Shown: piece after piece, positions 10,490 through 19,582 of the stretch
How the letters are laid out: each line of letters begins with the position of its first letter
Numbering within the stretch: position 1 is the stretch's first letter
DNA from: DATKQY01 sp035532475
GTDB lineage: Bacteria > Actinomycetota > Acidimicrobiia > Acidimicrobiales > Bog-793
Assembly (NCBI GenBank): GCA_035532475.1
Contig: DATKQY010000050.1
Coordinates: forward strand, 1 to 54,133
Direction of reading: 5' to 3'
DNA: 54,133 nucleotides
Notes under the pieces: model-generated
The model's database searches: none
What the model was told of the DNA's origin: nothing
Seen by the model: only the letters and a program-made list of their open reading frames with translations
Position numbers and translations under genes: made by a program

Positions 10490-11820
10490 CCGCTCGGACG
10501 GGGCCGTCGCGCCCTGTCCGGCCCGGCGGGCGCCGAGTGCGTCCCGCCGCCCAACGCCTCGCGCCGCCACATCGAGGGGGTGAAGGCGAGCGTGCGGGGG
10601 AAGTCCTCGTAGAGCCAGCGCCCGACGTTGCGACGCGTCCACTCGTTCCACCCGCTGACGCGCACCGCTCCGCGGGCGGCGAGCGGATGGGCCATCAGGC
10701 TCGTGCAGAGCCAGGAGAGCCGGTGCTCGCGTTGCAGCGTCGCCTGGACGTGCTCGGCGTAGCCGCGTGCCACCGCGCCCGGCGACACGCTGCCGACACG
10801 CGCGATCGCCTCGGCGGCTGCCACGCCGGTCTCGAGCGCCTGCGCGATGCCCTCCCCTGTGAACGGGTCGGCCGCGCGGGCGGCGTCGCCGACGAACACG
10901 ACCCGCCCGCCGAGCGCGACGAGCCGCCGCTCCGAGATGCCGGCCGGGATCGGCCACGACCGGGCCGGCCCCTCGACGACCGCGTCGCGCCCGAGCAGCG
11001 AGGCGAGGAAGGGCCCGTCGAGGAGCGCCGACCACGTCGCGGCGAGCTCGGAGCCGCGCTGGCCCGGCGCTCGGCGCATGCAGATCCCGATGTTCGCCCC
11101 GCCGCCGGCGAGGGGGAAGGACCACGCGTAGCCCGGCAGCATCGTCCGGTCGAACCACACCCACAGGTGCTCGGCCGCCTCCGGCCCGACGCCGCTCGCG
11201 TAGGCGCGGAAGGCGTGCCAGTCGCCTTGCCCCGAGGCGCGCCGCCGGCTGCGGCCGGCCCCTCGCGTGCCGGGGTGCGCTTGCGCCCGCTCGCGGTCCT
11301 CGTGCGGGTGGTCGACCGCGCGGTGGACGGGAGACCATGCACCGTCGGCGCCGACGAGGTAGCTCGCGCGGACCGTGACGCCGCCGGCCAGCTGGACGAC
11401 GACCTGCCCGGCGTCGGCGTCCGCCTGCAGCTCTTCGAAGGCGTGGCCCTCGAGGACGGTCGCGCCGGCTCCGCGTGCCAGGTCGACGAGTGCCGCGTCG
11501 AGCTCGGCCCGGCGGGCCACCGCGGCATGGAGCTCGCGTCCGTCGCCGAGCGGCAGGCGCGCGATGCGCCCGGACGGCGAGCGGAGCGTGAGATCGGCGA
11601 CCGGGGTGAACGACGGGACGGCGGCCGGGTCGAGCCCGAGCGCCCGAAGGCGCCGCAGCGCGCCGGTGGTGAGACCGTCGCCGCAGCACTTGTCGCGGGG
11701 GAACCTTGCCCGGTCGGCGAGCAGGACCCGGAAGCCGCAACGGGCGAGCGTCGTCGCCGCGGAGGCGCCGGCCGGGCCGGCGCCCACGACCGCGACGTCG
11801 GTCGTGAGCTCGCCGCTCAC
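10486..11820 (-). CDS. Geranylgeranyl reductase family flavoprotein
   Basis: FAD-dependent oxidoreductase of the GGR group, which saturates polyprenyl chains (for example on quinones or lipid carriers). The N-terminal Rossmann FAD motif is VAVVGAGPAGASAA. It is followed by FPRDKCCGDGLT (the conserved K-C-CG-G segment of GGRs), the SYLVGADGAWSPVHRAV motif and GRVVFVGDAARAADPFTGEGIAQALETG near residue 320, all canonical. An Arg/Gly-rich insertion at about residues 180-205 is unusual. The 444-aa gene starts at GTG 11820 inside a GTGA overlap with the upstream epimerase gene, so the two are translationally coupled. Menaquinone or isoprenoid tailoring is a plausible role but not shown. Confidence 0.88.
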   Translation of the reverse strand: MSGELTTDVAVVGAGPAGASAATTLARCGFRVLLADRARFPRDKCCGDGLTTGALRRLRALGLDPAAVPSFTPVADLTLRSPSGRIARLPLGDGRELHAAVARRAELDAALVDLARGAGATVLEGHAFEELQADADAGQVVVQLAGGVTVRASYLVGADGAWSPVHRAVDHPHEDRERAQAHPGTRGAGRSRRRASGQGDWHAFRAYASGVGPEAAEHLWVWFDRTMLPGYAWSFPLAGGGANIGICMRRAPGQRGSELAATWSALLDGPFLASLLGRDAVVEGPARSWPIPAGISERRLVALGGRVVFVGDAARAADPFTGEGIAQALETGVAAAEAIARVGSVSPGAVARGYAEHVQATLQREHRLSWLCTSLMAHPLAARGAVRVSGWNEWTRRNVGRWLYEDFPRTLAFTPSMWRREALGGGTHSAPAGPDRARRPRPSG

Positions 11821-12773
11821 CGTTGCTCGCCCGCCGTGGCCGCTCCCGAGGCCCCGATGGGAGCGTGGCCGAGCGCCACGGCGAGCGCCTCACGCACGCT
11901 CGGGCGGGCGAAGCGGTAGCCGGTCTGCTCGAGGCGGCTCGGCAGGACTCGCTGGCTGGCGAGGACGACCTCGTCGGCGACCGTACGGCCCATCGCGCCG
12001 ACGAGCGCGGCCCTCGGCAGGGCGAGGCGCGCCGGGCGGTGGAGCGCCTCGCCGAGGGCGTCGGCGAACTCGGCGTTGCGCACCGGGGAAGGAGCGGTGA
12101 GGTTGCACGGCCCCTGCAGCTCGGTGCACGCGACGGCGTGGAGGAGGGCGCCGACCTCGTCCTCGAGCGCGATCCAGCTCATCCACGACCTGCCCGTGCC
12201 GAGCGGCCCGCCGAGGCCGAGGCGGAAGATGCGGACCTGTTTCGCCAGCACTCCGCCGCCCGCCCCGAGGACGATCCCGGTGCGGACGTTCACGACGCGG
12301 ATGCCACCGGCCTTGGCGGGAGACGTCGCCGCCTCCCACGCCCGGCAGAGCTCGGCGAGCATGCCGGTGCCCGCCGTGCTGCCCTCGACGAGGATCTCGT
12401 CGCCCCGGTCGCCGTAGTAGCCGATCGCCGAGCCCGACACGAGCACGGCCGGCGGGGAGTCCAGCGCGGCGAGCGCTCGCGAGAGCACGTCGGTCGTGAC
12501 GATCCGGCTGGCGCGGATGCGCTCGCGCTTGGCGGGCGTCCAGCGCGACGGGGTGATCGGCTCGCCCGCGAGGTGGAAGACGGCGTCGAAGCCCTCGAGG
12601 CTGCCGCCGGGGAGCCTCGACGCGTCGATCCGGCGGCCGTCGAGGTCAAAGGCGGCCTCGCCGGGGCCCGCCGGTCCACTCACGACGCGCTCGACCGTGT
12701 GGCCGTCCGATGCCAAGCGCGCCACGAGCGCCCGACCGATGAAACCGCTCGCTCCCGTCACGAGGGCCCGCAT
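11817..12773 (-). CDS. TIGR01777-type NAD(P)-dependent sugar epimerase (YfcH-like)
   Basis: Extended short-chain dehydrogenase of the TIGR01777 family, found in most bacteria but without an assigned substrate. The nucleotide-binding motif is VTGASGFIG at residues 4-12. It is followed by FHLAGEPI, VSGSAIGYYG (catalytic-type YG in the family pattern) and a C-terminal region with VADEVVLASQRVLPSRLEQTGYRF, characteristic of this family. The 318-aa length is normal. ATG 12773 is preceded by AAAGGCGGTGG, a ribosome binding site, and by TAGGCT about 20 bases further up, so this one has a leader. First gene of a two-gene operon with the flavoprotein. Confidence 0.9.
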   Translation of the reverse strand: MRALVTGASGFIGRALVARLASDGHTVERVVSGPAGPGEAAFDLDGRRIDASRLPGGSLEGFDAVFHLAGEPITPSRWTPAKRERIRASRIVTTDVLSRALAALDSPPAVLVSGSAIGYYGDRGDEILVEGSTAGTGMLAELCRAWEAATSPAKAGGIRVVNVRTGIVLGAGGGVLAKQVRIFRLGLGGPLGTGRSWMSWIALEDEVGALLHAVACTELQGPCNLTAPSPVRNAEFADALGEALHRPARLALPRAALVGAMGRTVADEVVLASQRVLPSRLEQTGYRFARPSVREALAVALGHAPIGASGAATAGEQR

Positions 12774-12960
12774 CGTCCACCGCCTTTCGCCCCGAGCCTA
12801 CTGGGGGGAACGGTCGCGATCGCGTCCCCGGGGCGCCGCGCCACCCCGGGGGCCCCGCGGCCGCCGGACCCGGCGCCGTCGACCGGGGACGGCAGGGGAA
12901 CTGGGCCGTGAGCTGGGCATCCGACACGCCAAGAACATGCGGTCGCGCCACGGCCGCCGT

Positions 12961-12966
12961 TAGGAT
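12961..12966 (+). promoter_or_regulatory. -10 element (TAGGAT) of kgd
   Basis: TAGGAT ends 7 bases before GTG 12974 with no ribosome binding site, which supports a leaderless transcript and selects this start over an upstream in-frame GTG at 12908. Confidence 0.55.
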
Positions 12967-12973
12967 CGACGAA

Positions 12974-15900
12974 GTGAGCGAGGCCGGGGAGTCGACAAGG
13001 ACGTCGGACGGACCGGGCACGGTCGATGCGGGAGCGCTCGGCCTCAATGCCTGGCTGGTCGAGGAGATGTACCAGCAGTATCTTGCCGCGCCCGAGTCGG
13101 TGAGCGAGAGCTGGCGGGAGTTCTTCGCCGACTACCGCAGCCACCTTCCCTCGTCGGCGCCGGCCGTGGCACCCCGGGTGAACGGCGCCCCGCCGGCAGG
13201 GACGTCCCCCGTCGTTGGTCGCACAGCGCCCGCCCCGCCCCCTGCACAGGCGCCGCCCGCGCCGGCCGCGCCGGCCGCGCCGGCGCCGTCTCCGGCGCCC
13301 GTCGCGCCGGCCGCGGTCGCAGCCCCGGCTCCAGCGGTGCCGGCCGAGGAGGAGCCCGCGGCGCCGCTGCGCGGCGCGGCGGGCCGCATCGTGCAGAACA
13401 TGGTCGCCAGTCTCGCCGTGCCGACCGCGACGAGCGTCCACCCGGTCCCGGCGAAGCTCCTCGAGGTCAACCGCCAGCTCCTGAACGAGCACCTCGGTCG
13501 GTCCTCGGGCGGCAAGGTGAGCTTCACGCACCTCATCGCCTGGGCGATCGTGCGCGCGCTCGGCGAGGTCCCGGCCCTCAACGCCTCCTTCGTCGAGGAT
13601 GTCGACGGCAAGGGGACGGCAGGCGTCGTGCGCCATCGCCACGTCGGGCTCGGCATCGCGATCGACCTCCAGAAGGCCGACGGCTCGCGGGCGCTCGTCG
13701 TGCCCGCGATCCGCAACGCGGACGCCCTCGACTTCGCGGGCTTCCTGCACGCCTACGAGGACCTGGTCCGAAGGGCTCGCGCCAACAAGCTGGAGGTCAC
13801 CGACTTCGCCGGCGTGACTGCGACCGTCACGAACCCCGGGACCCTCGGGACGACCCAGTCGGTACCGCGGCTGATGCGCGGCCAGGGCGTGATCGTCGGC
13901 GTCGGCGCCCTCGACTTCCCGGCGGAGTATGCCGCGACGGACCCCGACACCCTCGCCGAGCTCGGTCTCGGCAAGGTCGTGACGCTTACCTCGACCTACG
14001 ACCACCGGATCATCCAGGGCGCCGAGTCCGGGCTCTTCCTCAAGCGCGTCCACGAGCTGCTCCTCGGGGAGCGCGACTTCTACGACGAGGTCTTCTCCTC
14101 TTTCGAGGTGCCGCATCAGCCGGTCCGCTGGCAGCGCGACCGCAGCCCGCTCGCGAGCGGCGACCAGCAGCGCACGCTGCTCGAGAAACAGGTCCAGGTG
14201 CAGGCGCTCGTCAACATGTACCGGGTGCGGGGCCACCTCATCGCCCAGCTCGACCCGCTGGCGAAGCGGGCGCCGGAGCTTCGGAGCGACCTCGACCCAC
14301 GCACGTACAACCTGTCGGTCTGGGACCTCGACCGGCGCTTCCACACCCTCGGCCTCGCCGGCATGGACCTGGTCCCGCTCTCGCGGGTGCTCGAGATCCT
14401 TCGCGCCGCCTATTGCCGCACGGTCGGCGTCGAGTACATGCACATCCAAAGCCCCGACGAGAAGCGGTGGATCCAAGAGCACGTCGAGGGCGTGCCGACC
14501 ACCCTGTCGGCGGAGCACCAGCGCCACATCCTCGGCCGGCTGAACGCAGCGGAGGCGTTCGAGCGCTTCCTGCACTCTCGCTACGTCGGTCAGAAGCGCT
14601 TCGGTCTGGAAGGTGCCGAGTCCACGATCCCGTTCCTCGACGCCGTGCTCGAGGAGGCGGCGCACAGCGGCATCGCGGAGGCCGTGTTCGGCATGGCCCA
14701 CCGGGGCCGGCTGAACGTGCTGGCCAACATCGTCGGCAAGTCCTACGGGGAGATCTTCGCCGAGTTCGAGGGCAACCTCGACCCCGAGTCCGTGCAGGGC
14801 TCGGGCGACGTGAAGTACCACAAGGGCGCCGTGGGCAAATGGGTCGGGCGCGACGGGGCCTCGCTCCCGGTGACCCTCGCCTCAAACCCCTCGCACCTCG
14901 AGGCCGTCGACCCGGTCGTCGAGGGGCTGGCCCGGGCGAAGCAGGACCAGTACCCGGTGGACTCGAACTTCCCCGTGCTGCCGGTGCTGATCCACGGCGA
15001 CGCCGCCTTCGCGGGCCAGGGCGTGGTCGCCGAGACCCTCAACCTGTCCCAGCTGAAGGGCTACCGCACGGGCGGCACGGTGCACCTCGTGATCAACAAC
15101 CAGCTCGGCTTCACGACCCCGCCGACCGAGGCCCGCTCGTCCGTGTACGCGACGGACGTCGCGAAGATGGTCCAGGCGCCGATCTTCCACGTGAACGGCG
15201 ACGACCCCGAGGCCTGCGTGCGCGTGGCGCGGCTCGCCGTCGCCTACCGCCAGGCGTTCCACAAAGACGTCGTCGTCGACCTCGTCTGCTACCGGCTCCA
15301 CGGCCACAACGAGGGCGACGACCCGAGCTACACCCAGCCGCTCATGTACAAGAAGATCGAAGCGCACCGCTCGGTCCGCAAGCTCTACACCGAGGCGCTC
15401 GTGAAGCGGGGCGACATCACGCTCCACGAGGCCGAGCAGGCGCTCTCGGACTTCCAGGCGCGGCTGCAGGGGGCGCTCGACGAGACCCGCTCCTCGGCGC
15501 CGCCGAAGATCGACCGGCTGCCCGAGCGCCGCCCCGCCGAGCTCGGACGCCTCGCGATGCCGTCCGGCGTCGACCGGGCCCGGCTCGACGAGATCGCGCA
15601 CCGGCTCCACCGGGTGCCCGACGGTTTCACCGTCCACCCGAAGCTCGCCAGGCAGCTGGCCCAGCGGGTCGAGGTCTACGCCGCGGGCGAGGTCGACTGG
15701 GCGCTCGGCGAGGCGCTCGCCTTCGGCTCGCTCGTGCTCGACGGCGTGGACGTCCGCCTGACCGGTCAGGACACGCGGCGCGGCACGTTCTCGCAGCGCC
15801 ACTCGGTGCTCGTCGACTACGGCACCGGCGACCAGTTCGTCCCGCTCGCGGTCCTGGACCAGGCGCTCGACGGCGAGCCGCCGCTCACCGTCAGCGGCCG

Positions 15901-16792
15901 CCCGGGTCGCTTCTTCGTGCGGGACTCGCTGCTCTCTGAGTACGCGGCCCTCGGCTTTGAGTACGGCTACTCCGTGGAGGCGCGTGAGGCGCTCGTCTGC
16001 TGGGAGGCCCAGTTCGGCGACTTCGCCAACGGGGCGCAGATCATCATCGACAACTTCCTCGTCGCCGCCGAGGAGAAGTGGGGCCAGAGCTCGGGCCTCG
16101 TGTTGCTGCTGCCGCACGGCTACGAGGGTCAGGGGTCGGAGCACTCCTCGGCGCGCCTCGAGCGCTTCCTCGCCCTGGCGGCGGAGGGGAACATCACCGT
16201 CGCCCAGCCGACGACGGCCGCGCAGTACTTCCACCTGCTGCGCTCCCAGGCGATGCGCACCATCCGCCGGCCGCTCATCGTCATGACCCCGAAGTCGCTG
16301 CTGCGGGCACGCCAGGCGCGCTCGCCGATCGACGAGCTCGTGACCGGGCAGTGGCGCGAGGTCCTCGACGACCCCGAGCGCGGCCGCACGGTCGACACCG
16401 CGGCCGTCGAGCGGATCGTGTGCTGCTCCGGGAAGATCGCCTTCGACGCGATCGCGCGGCGCGACCAGCTGCTTTCGGCCGGGACCGGGCCGCTCAGCGC
16501 CGTCGTCCGCGTCGAGCAGCTCCATCCCTGGCCCGAGCCCCAGCTCGTCGACGTCCTCGACCGCTACCCAAACGCCGGCGAGCTCGTCTGGGTGCAGGAC
16601 GAGCCGGAGAACATGGGCGCCTGGGGCGCCGTCCACGAGCGCCTGCACCGTCTGTACCGCGACCGCTACCAGCTCCGCCACGTGAGCAGGAACGCCTCGG
16701 GAAGCCCGGCGACCGGCTCGCACGCGATCCACGAGCTCGAGCTGGCGAGCCTCCTCGACCGAGCCGTCGGACCGGACCCTGCACGGGCCTAG
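12974..16792 (+). CDS. kgd: Multifunctional 2-oxoglutarate decarboxylase / dehydrogenase E1-E2 fusion (Kgd/OdhA)
   Basis: Thiamine-diphosphate enzyme of the TCA cycle that decarboxylates 2-oxoglutarate. In actinobacteria it is fused to an E2-like succinyltransferase core. The 1272-aa product has the N-terminal segment LNAWLVEEMYQQYLAAPESV, an Ala/Pro-rich linker (about residues 60-130), an E2 catalytic domain ending with the STYDHRIIQGAESG signature, and then the E1 part. E1 landmarks are FGMAHRGRLNVLAN, GDAAFAGQGVVAETLN and the histidine-rich RLHGHNEGDDP. The lipoyl domain is missing, as in mycobacterial Kgd, so it must work with an external lipoylated E2. Size and order match the actinobacterial form. 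A perfect hairpin follows the stop. Confidence 0.96.
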   Translation: MSEAGESTRTSDGPGTVDAGALGLNAWLVEEMYQQYLAAPESVSESWREFFADYRSHLPSSAPAVAPRVNGAPPAGTSPVVGRTAPAPPPAQAPPAPAAPAAPAPSPAPVAPAAVAAPAPAVPAEEEPAAPLRGAAGRIVQNMVASLAVPTATSVHPVPAKLLEVNRQLLNEHLGRSSGGKVSFTHLIAWAIVRALGEVPALNASFVEDVDGKGTAGVVRHRHVGLGIAIDLQKADGSRALVVPAIRNADALDFAGFLHAYEDLVRRARANKLEVTDFAGVTATVTNPGTLGTTQSVPRLMRGQGVIVGVGALDFPAEYAATDPDTLAELGLGKVVTLTSTYDHRIIQGAESGLFLKRVHELLLGERDFYDEVFSSFEVPHQPVRWQRDRSPLASGDQQRTLLEKQVQVQALVNMYRVRGHLIAQLDPLAKRAPELRSDLDPRTYNLSVWDLDRRFHTLGLAGMDLVPLSRVLEILRAAYCRTVGVEYMHIQSPDEKRWIQEHVEGVPTTLSAEHQRHILGRLNAAEAFERFLHSRYVGQKRFGLEGAESTIPFLDAVLEEAAHSGIAEAVFGMAHRGRLNVLANIVGKSYGEIFAEFEGNLDPESVQGSGDVKYHKGAVGKWVGRDGASLPVTLASNPSHLEAVDPVVEGLARAKQDQYPVDSNFPVLPVLIHGDAAFAGQGVVAETLNLSQLKGYRTGGTVHLVINNQLGFTTPPTEARSSVYATDVAKMVQAPIFHVNGDDPEACVRVARLAVAYRQAFHKDVVVDLVCYRLHGHNEGDDPSYTQPLMYKKIEAHRSVRKLYTEALVKRGDITLHEAEQALSDFQARLQGALDETRSSAPPKIDRLPERRPAELGRLAMPSGVDRARLDEIAHRLHRVPDGFTVHPKLARQLAQRVEVYAAGEVDWALGEALAFGSLVLDGVDVRLTGQDTRRGTFSQRHSVLVDYGTGDQFVPLAVLDQALDGEPPLTVSGRPGRFFVRDSLLSEYAALGFEYGYSVEAREALVCWEAQFGDFANGAQIIIDNFLVAAEEKWGQSSGLVLLLPHGYEGQGSEHSSARLERFLALAAEGNITVAQPTTAAQYFHLLRSQAMRTIRRPLIVMTPKSLLRARQARSPIDELVTGQWREVLDDPERGRTVDTAAVERIVCCSGKIAFDAIARRDQLLSAGTGPLSAVVRVEQLHPWPEPQLVDVLDRYPNAGELVWVQDEPENMGAWGAVHERLHRLYRDRYQLRHVSRNASGSPATGSHAIHELELASLLDRAVGPDPARA

Positions 16793-16812
16793 CAGCACCG
16801 CCGGCGGCAGAT

Positions 16813-16837
16813 GCACCCGCGGCGTGACCGCGGGTGC
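16813..16837 (+). terminator. Perfect 10-bp hairpin after kgd
   Basis: GCACCCGCGG (16813-16822), loop CGTGA, CCGCGGGTGC (16828-16837), followed only by TT. It starts 20 bases after the kgd stop and ends 15 bases before the next ATG, so it could terminate or attenuate read-through into the downstream gene. Confidence 0.6.
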
Positions 16838-16852
16838 TTGACTGACCTGCAC

Positions 16853-18427
16853 ATGGCAGCCAGGCACGTCGTCGTCGACGGTTCCAACATCGCGACTGAG
16901 GGGCGCTCGACGCCGAGCCTCGGGCAGCTCGAGAACGCCGTCGACGAGCTGCGCAAGGAGTTCCCCGACGCCGAGGTGACGGTGGTCGTCGACGCGACCT
17001 TCGCGCACCGTATCGATCCCTCGGAGCTGGCGCGCTTTGAGGCCGCCGAGCTGCACGGCGAGTACGTCCATCCCCCTGCGGGCGCGATCGGTCGCGGCGA
17101 CGCCTTCCTGCTGCGCATCGCCGAGAAGGTCGGGGGGATCGTGCTGTCGAACGACTCCTTCCAGGAGTTCCACGGCGAGCACCAGTGGCTGTTCGACGAG
17201 AGCAGGCTCCTCGGGGCGACCCCGGTGCCGGGGGTCGGCTGGATCTTCGTCCGGAGGACGCCCGTGCGCGGCCCGCGCAGCAGGGTCGCGACCCGCGACG
17301 CCAAGCGGGCGAAGGACCGTGTCGAGAAGGCGATCGCCGTCGCCACGAAGGAGGCGGTCGCACCCGAGGTCGTGGGCGGCGAGACGCGTGCCTCGCGCTC
17401 CTCGCGCGCCTCGGACCGCTCGGCCGCCGCGACCACTCCGCAGGCGGTCAACGACCCGATGACCTTCATCTCCTTCATCGCCGAGCATCCGCTCGGTGAG
17501 GAGCTGGAGGCCGAGGTCGAGAGCTTCACCTCCCACGGGGCCGTCGTGCGTATCGGCGACGTGCGCTGCTACGTCCCGTTGTCCGGCCTCGGCTCGCCGG
17601 CGCCGCGCAGCGCCCGGGGGGTGCTGCGCAAAGGCGAGCGCCGACCCTTCGTCATCACGGCGCTCGACCCGCACCGGCGAGGTGTCGAGCTGGCGCTGCC
17701 CGGGGTGGCGGTCGTGTCGGGCCGGCCGAGCGACGAGACGGTCAAGGCCGAGATGCGCATGGCGCGACCGGCGAGGAAGAAGGCGGCCGAGGCCCCGGCC
17801 GGACGCCCGGCGCCGAAGGCCCCCCCGGCCCCCCGAAAGCGGGCCGGCGGCGGGGCGACCGCCGAGCAGGCCGGCGCGGCGCGAGCCGCTGCCGTCCCCG
17901 GGCGCGCAGCGAAGGCGCCGGCGGCCAAGCGCGCCCTCAAGCGGGCCGCGGGGGCCGCCGAGGCGACGGCGCCACCGGTCGGCGAGCACGAGGCCGCGCA
18001 TCGGACCGGCCGGCGTCGCGTGAGGCCGGTCCATCCGCCCGCCGGGAGTGCCGCGCCCGAGCAGGAACCGGTGCCGGCCGGCGCCGGGCGTAAGGCAGGA
18101 GCGAGGAAGGCGGCCCCGGCGCCGACCAAGGCGGCCGCGCCGGCCCCCGCAGCCAGACCGGCGGTGGTGCAAGCCGGGAAGGCCCCCGCGAAGAAGTCCG
18201 CCGCAGCCGCTCCGGCGCCGACGAAGGCGGCCGGGGCGAAGAAGGCCGGGAAGAAGGCGGCGGCGCCGACGACGGCGCCTGCCACGACGGCGCCTGCCAA
18301 GACGGCGCGTGCCACCAAGGCCGTGGCCGCCGTTGCCCCCGCTGCGACGGCCGGGCCGCCACCGGGCTCGCCGCGCAGGCGGGTCTCGCCGCGTGCAGCG
18401 GCGTCAGGCGGCAGCGGTTCGTCCTAG
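16853..18427 (+). CDS. NYN/PIN-like ribonuclease with S1-like domain and histone-H1-like tail
   Basis: The 524-aa product has three parts. Residues 1-135 form a PIN/NYN (Zc3h12a-type) nuclease fold: VVVDGSN with D9, VVVDATF with D47, GRGDAFLL with D83 and VLSNDSF with D101 are the expected acidic metal-site residues. Residues about 205-285 (EHPLGEELEAEVESFTSHGAVVRI...CYVPLSGL) resemble a compact S1/OB RNA-binding domain. Residues about 300-524 are a Lys/Ala/Pro-rich tail with AKKA-like repeats, like histone H1 or bacterial HU tails. Together this suggests a nucleic-acid-bound endoribonuclease, but no substrate is known to me. ATG 16853 begins the conserved domain exactly. It lies just after the kgd terminator. 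Confidence 0.75.
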   Translation: MAARHVVVDGSNIATEGRSTPSLGQLENAVDELRKEFPDAEVTVVVDATFAHRIDPSELARFEAAELHGEYVHPPAGAIGRGDAFLLRIAEKVGGIVLSNDSFQEFHGEHQWLFDESRLLGATPVPGVGWIFVRRTPVRGPRSRVATRDAKRAKDRVEKAIAVATKEAVAPEVVGGETRASRSSRASDRSAAATTPQAVNDPMTFISFIAEHPLGEELEAEVESFTSHGAVVRIGDVRCYVPLSGLGSPAPRSARGVLRKGERRPFVITALDPHRRGVELALPGVAVVSGRPSDETVKAEMRMARPARKKAAEAPAGRPAPKAPPAPRKRAGGGATAEQAGAARAAAVPGRAAKAPAAKRALKRAAGAAEATAPPVGEHEAAHRTGRRRVRPVHPPAGSAAPEQEPVPAGAGRKAGARKAAPAPTKAAAPAPAARPAVVQAGKAPAKKSAAAAPAPTKAAGAKKAGKKAAAPTTAPATTAPAKTARATKAVAAVAPAATAGPPPGSPRRRVSPRAAASGGSGSS

Positions 18428-18448
18428 CCCTCCGGCGCACGGCCGCCT

Positions 18449-18473
18449 GCCCCGGCACGCCGCGCGGCGGGGC
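18449..18473 (+). terminator. Hairpin between the NYN-nuclease gene and galT
   Basis: GCCCCG (18449-18454) pairs with CGGGGC (18468-18473) around an inner self-complementary GCCGCGCGGC. No T tract. Confidence 0.4.
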
Positions 18474-18482
18474 GGGACGCGA

Positions 18483-18488
18483 CAGGAT
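18483..18488 (+). promoter_or_regulatory. Candidate -10 element (CAGGAT) of the galTEK operon
   Basis: CAGGAT ends 8 bases before ATG 18497. The purine run GGGAG sits only 2 bases from the ATG, too close to act as a normal ribosome binding site, so a leaderless start is more likely. Weaker than the TANNNT boxes elsewhere. Confidence 0.3.
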
Positions 18489-18496
18489 CGGGAGCG

Positions 18497-19582
18497 ATGA
18501 AGAAGACCGCCATCTCCCTCGCGGACGGGCGCGAGCTCATCTACTACGACGAGGACGACGAGACGGCGCCGCGCGACGAGCGCGACGAGCGGCAGCTCCC
18601 GCAGACCCACACCGCCTCGGAGCTGCGTTACGACCCGTTCCTCGACGCCTGGGTGATCGTCGCCTCGCACCGCCAAGAACGCGTGTACCTGCCGCCCGCC
18701 GACCTCTGCCCGCTCTGTCCGACGCGGCCCGGGCGCCTCACCGAGATCCCGGCCGCCGACTACGACGTCGTGGTGTTCGAGAACCGCTTCCCCTCCCTCG
18801 CCGGGGTGCCTGTCCCCGGCGAGTGGGGCGCCGACAGCTCCGAGCTGTTCGGTCGGCGCCCCGGCTACGGGCGCTGCGAGGTCGTCTGCTACACCTCCGA
18901 CCACGACGCCTCCTTCGCCCGCCTCTCGCCGCGCCGGGCGCGCCTCGTGCTCGCGGCGTGGACGGACCGCACGGTCGAGCTCTCGGCCCGGCCGGGAGTC
19001 GAGCAGGTCTTCTGCTTCGAGAACCGGGGCCGCGAGATCGGCGTCACCCTGGAGCACCCGCACGGCCAGATCTACGCCTACCCGTTCGTGACGCCGCGCA
19101 CGTCCCGGGTCCTCGCCTCCGTGACCGCCTACCGGCGCAGGACCGGGCGCAACCTGTTCGACGACGTGCTCGCCGCCGAACGCGCCGACGGGTCGCGGGT
19201 CGTGGCGTCGACCGAGGACTGGACGGCCTTCGTCCCACAGGCGGCGCGCTGGCCCTTCGAGGTGCACCTTTACCCGCACCGGCGCGTCCCCGACCTCGTG
19301 GCGCTGAACGACGCCGAGCGCGAGCAGCTCGTGGTGCTCTACCTCGACGTGCTTCGCCGCTTCGACGCCCTCTTCGACGGCCCGGCGCCGTACATCTCGG
19401 GCTGGCACCAGGCACCCGTGCGGGAGGGCCGCCAGCAGTTCGCGCTGCACCTGGAGCTGTTCAGCGTCCGGCGGGCTCCGGACAAGCTCAAGTACCTCGC
19501 CGGGTCGGAGTCCGGGATGGACGCGTTCGCCATGGACATCGTCCCGGAGGCGGCCGCCGAGCGACTGAGGGAGGTCGGATGA
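18497..19582 (+). CDS. galT: Galactose-1-phosphate uridylyltransferase
   Basis: Leloir-pathway enzyme exchanging UMP between UDP-glucose and galactose-1-phosphate. The CPLCPTRPG zinc cysteines and the VFENRFPSL motif are in the N-terminal half. LEHPHGQIYAYP contains the HPH catalytic histidine triad, and HLELFSVRRA is the C-terminal histidine motif (HxE/H type). The 361-aa length is typical. The ATG follows a CAGGAT box. The stop overlaps the galE start by 4 bases. First gene of galT-galE-galK. Confidence 0.95.
   Translation: MKKTAISLADGRELIYYDEDDETAPRDERDERQLPQTHTASELRYDPFLDAWVIVASHRQERVYLPPADLCPLCPTRPGRLTEIPAADYDVVVFENRFPSLAGVPVPGEWGADSSELFGRRPGYGRCEVVCYTSDHDASFARLSPRRARLVLAAWTDRTVELSARPGVEQVFCFENRGREIGVTLEHPHGQIYAYPFVTPRTSRVLASVTAYRRRTGRNLFDDVLAAERADGSRVVASTEDWTAFVPQAARWPFEVHLYPHRRVPDLVALNDAEREQLVVLYLDVLRRFDALFDGPAPYISGWHQAPVREGRQQFALHLELFSVRRAPDKLKYLAGSESGMDAFAMDIVPEAAAERLREVG

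Noticed and set aside
8723..11893. A 1056-codon minus-strand frame across three genes
   Set aside because: It contains no recognisable domain and covers genes on both strands, each better explained by its own frame.
12908..12973. Upstream GTG 12908 as the kgd start
   Set aside because: The TAGGAT box at 12961-12966 lies inside that extension and points to GTG 12974; the extra residues are not family-like.
14882..18172. A 1096-codon minus-strand open frame across kgd and the NYN-nuclease gene
   Set aside because: Arg/Leu/Val-rich composition with no motifs; antisense to two well-supported genes.
17750..18420. Tandem AKKA-like repeats as a possible DNA repeat element
   Set aside because: They stay in frame and form the Lys/Ala-rich tail of the nuclease protein, so they are protein low complexity, not a separate element.
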